Shown: piece by piece, positions 63,172-64,000 of the stretch
Position numbering within the stretch: position 1 is the first letter of the stretch
How the letters are laid out: each line of letters opens with the position of its first letter
Assembly: GCF_040436345.1 (NCBI RefSeq)
Contig: NC_133234.1
Coordinates: forward strand, 12,523,446 to 12,587,445
Direction: 5' to 3'
DNA: 64,000 nucleotides
DNA from: Pagrus major
Taxonomy: Eukaryota > Chordata > Actinopteri > Spariformes > Sparidae
The notes under the pieces: generated by a model
Database searches by the model: none
The model's input: only the letters and a program-made list of their open reading frames with translations
Told to the model about the DNA's origin: nothing
Translations under genes and position numbers: made by a program

Positions 63172-63799
63172 CTGTAGTGAAAGATGCATTTCATACATTT
63201 ATTATACAGCTTACTTCTAAGATAGTCTGACTCACCAGGTGTAGACTGTTGGCCTATCATTGAGCTCCTATTTAAGGTGGCATCCCCCTCTTCCATCAGC
63301 TATCTGCGTGTTAGTGTTTTTAAAATCCCGGCTGCTGCCTGAACTAGTGACCTACACGCTAAAATTGGCAAGTGACTCGAACACTGACTTGATCACTGAC
63401 CCTACGAATCTAAACAAACTAGCAGTTGTTACCCTGTCTTTTGTGGAGTTTTAGCCATTTTAATCCCAGGGTTCACCGCTCCACAAAGCAAAACAAGTTT
63501 TGCAGGTAGGGGCTCAATCGCTGCATCCTGTGTTTAGCTCTTCCCAGGATGATTGTGATTGGTTAAAATCAATCACAATCAACTCAATAGACCTCTCTCC
63601 AGCGTTTACACAGTTGGCTAGGCGAGACTGGCTTGAAAAACTATTGTTCAACATTTTTGGAAAAACATGCCGTAACTTCCCGGAGTCTCCGCTGGTTGCC
63701 ATGCAACCCTATGCTGACAACAAAGAAGTTACTGTGCTGGACCGTAAATACAAACCACAATGTCATTTTTACAATTTAGGTATAATCTGTTAATAAGTG

Positions 63800-63998
63800 C
63801 CTTTAAAAACGTGCTAGTAATGGATTTTGTTACCGGTTTCCCTCGGTTTTCAGTCTTTTTGCTAAGCTAAGCTAATTAGCTGCTGGCTGTAGCTTAATAT
63901 TTAGCATACAGATATGAGCGTGGATTAATATTATCATCTGCCTATCAGCAAGTAAGCGAATAAGCAAATTCCCCCAAATGGTGAACTATTCCTTTAAT
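63800..63998. mobile_element. MITE right end (gtgaactattcctttaa)
   Basis: The segment has gctaagctaagctaattagc, tggctgtagcttaatattta, agcaagtaagcgaataagca and ends aactattcctttaa. This is a very common fish MITE terminus. It lies in the intron upstream of the first visible exon of the lamin-tail-like gene. The left end is not defined. Confidence 0.6.
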
Positions 63999-64000
63999 TT

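Overview
The window looks like chromosomal DNA from a ray-finned fish, most likely a percomorph-type teleost. It has small exons (40-270 bp) with clean GT-AG junctions and introns of 0.1-4 kb. It is AT-rich between genes and carries fish-type mobile elements: a LINE 3' end, a Penelope-like element, a THAP/TTAA DNA transposon, many MITE ends and SINE-like tails. There are no bacterial operons, rRNA, recognisable tRNA or CRISPR. Species cannot be named from the sequence alone.

Four protein-coding genes are supported, all on the minus strand. (1) 1-14513 is wdr90, a centriole and cilium WD-repeat protein with an N-terminal CFAP20-like domain; 32 coding exons are visible and the 3' end lies off the left edge. 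(2) 15260-19899 is a glucagon-receptor-family class B GPCR with 13 coding exons; its reading frame stops at a TGA inside the hexamer context TGA CTA G and then stays open for another 110 codons. (3) 39075-52890 is nlrc3, a NACHT-LRR immune regulator of 17 coding exons: a CARD-like exon, one large NACHT exon and a ladder of 84-nt LRR exons. (4) 58088-63171 is the 3' part of a single-pass membrane protein with a lamin-tail-like domain; I do not recognise it, and its 5' end lies off the right edge.

The 19 kb between the receptor and nlrc3 (about 20.0-38.7 kb) holds no gene I can support. It contains a hairpin-like THAP element with 4-bp TTAA flanks (29802-30867), inverted Penelope fragments (32190-32760), a decayed retroviral-type integrase region (36960-37515), a TCTA microsatellite and several MITE or LINE tails. 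The 5 kb between nlrc3 and gene 4 holds a roughly 0.9 kb terminal-inverted-repeat element.

In mammals wdr90 and nlrc3 both map to the 16p13.3 region, so the block looks like conserved linkage with a glucagon-type receptor placed between them. The genes do not form an obvious pathway. The most interesting signal is the candidate programmed stop-codon readthrough in the receptor, which would swap a short tail ending in Cys-Cys for a long Ser/Thr-rich cytoplasmic tail. Exon boundaries were inferred by eye from splice consensus, phase continuity and family resemblance; no alignment or transcript data were available.
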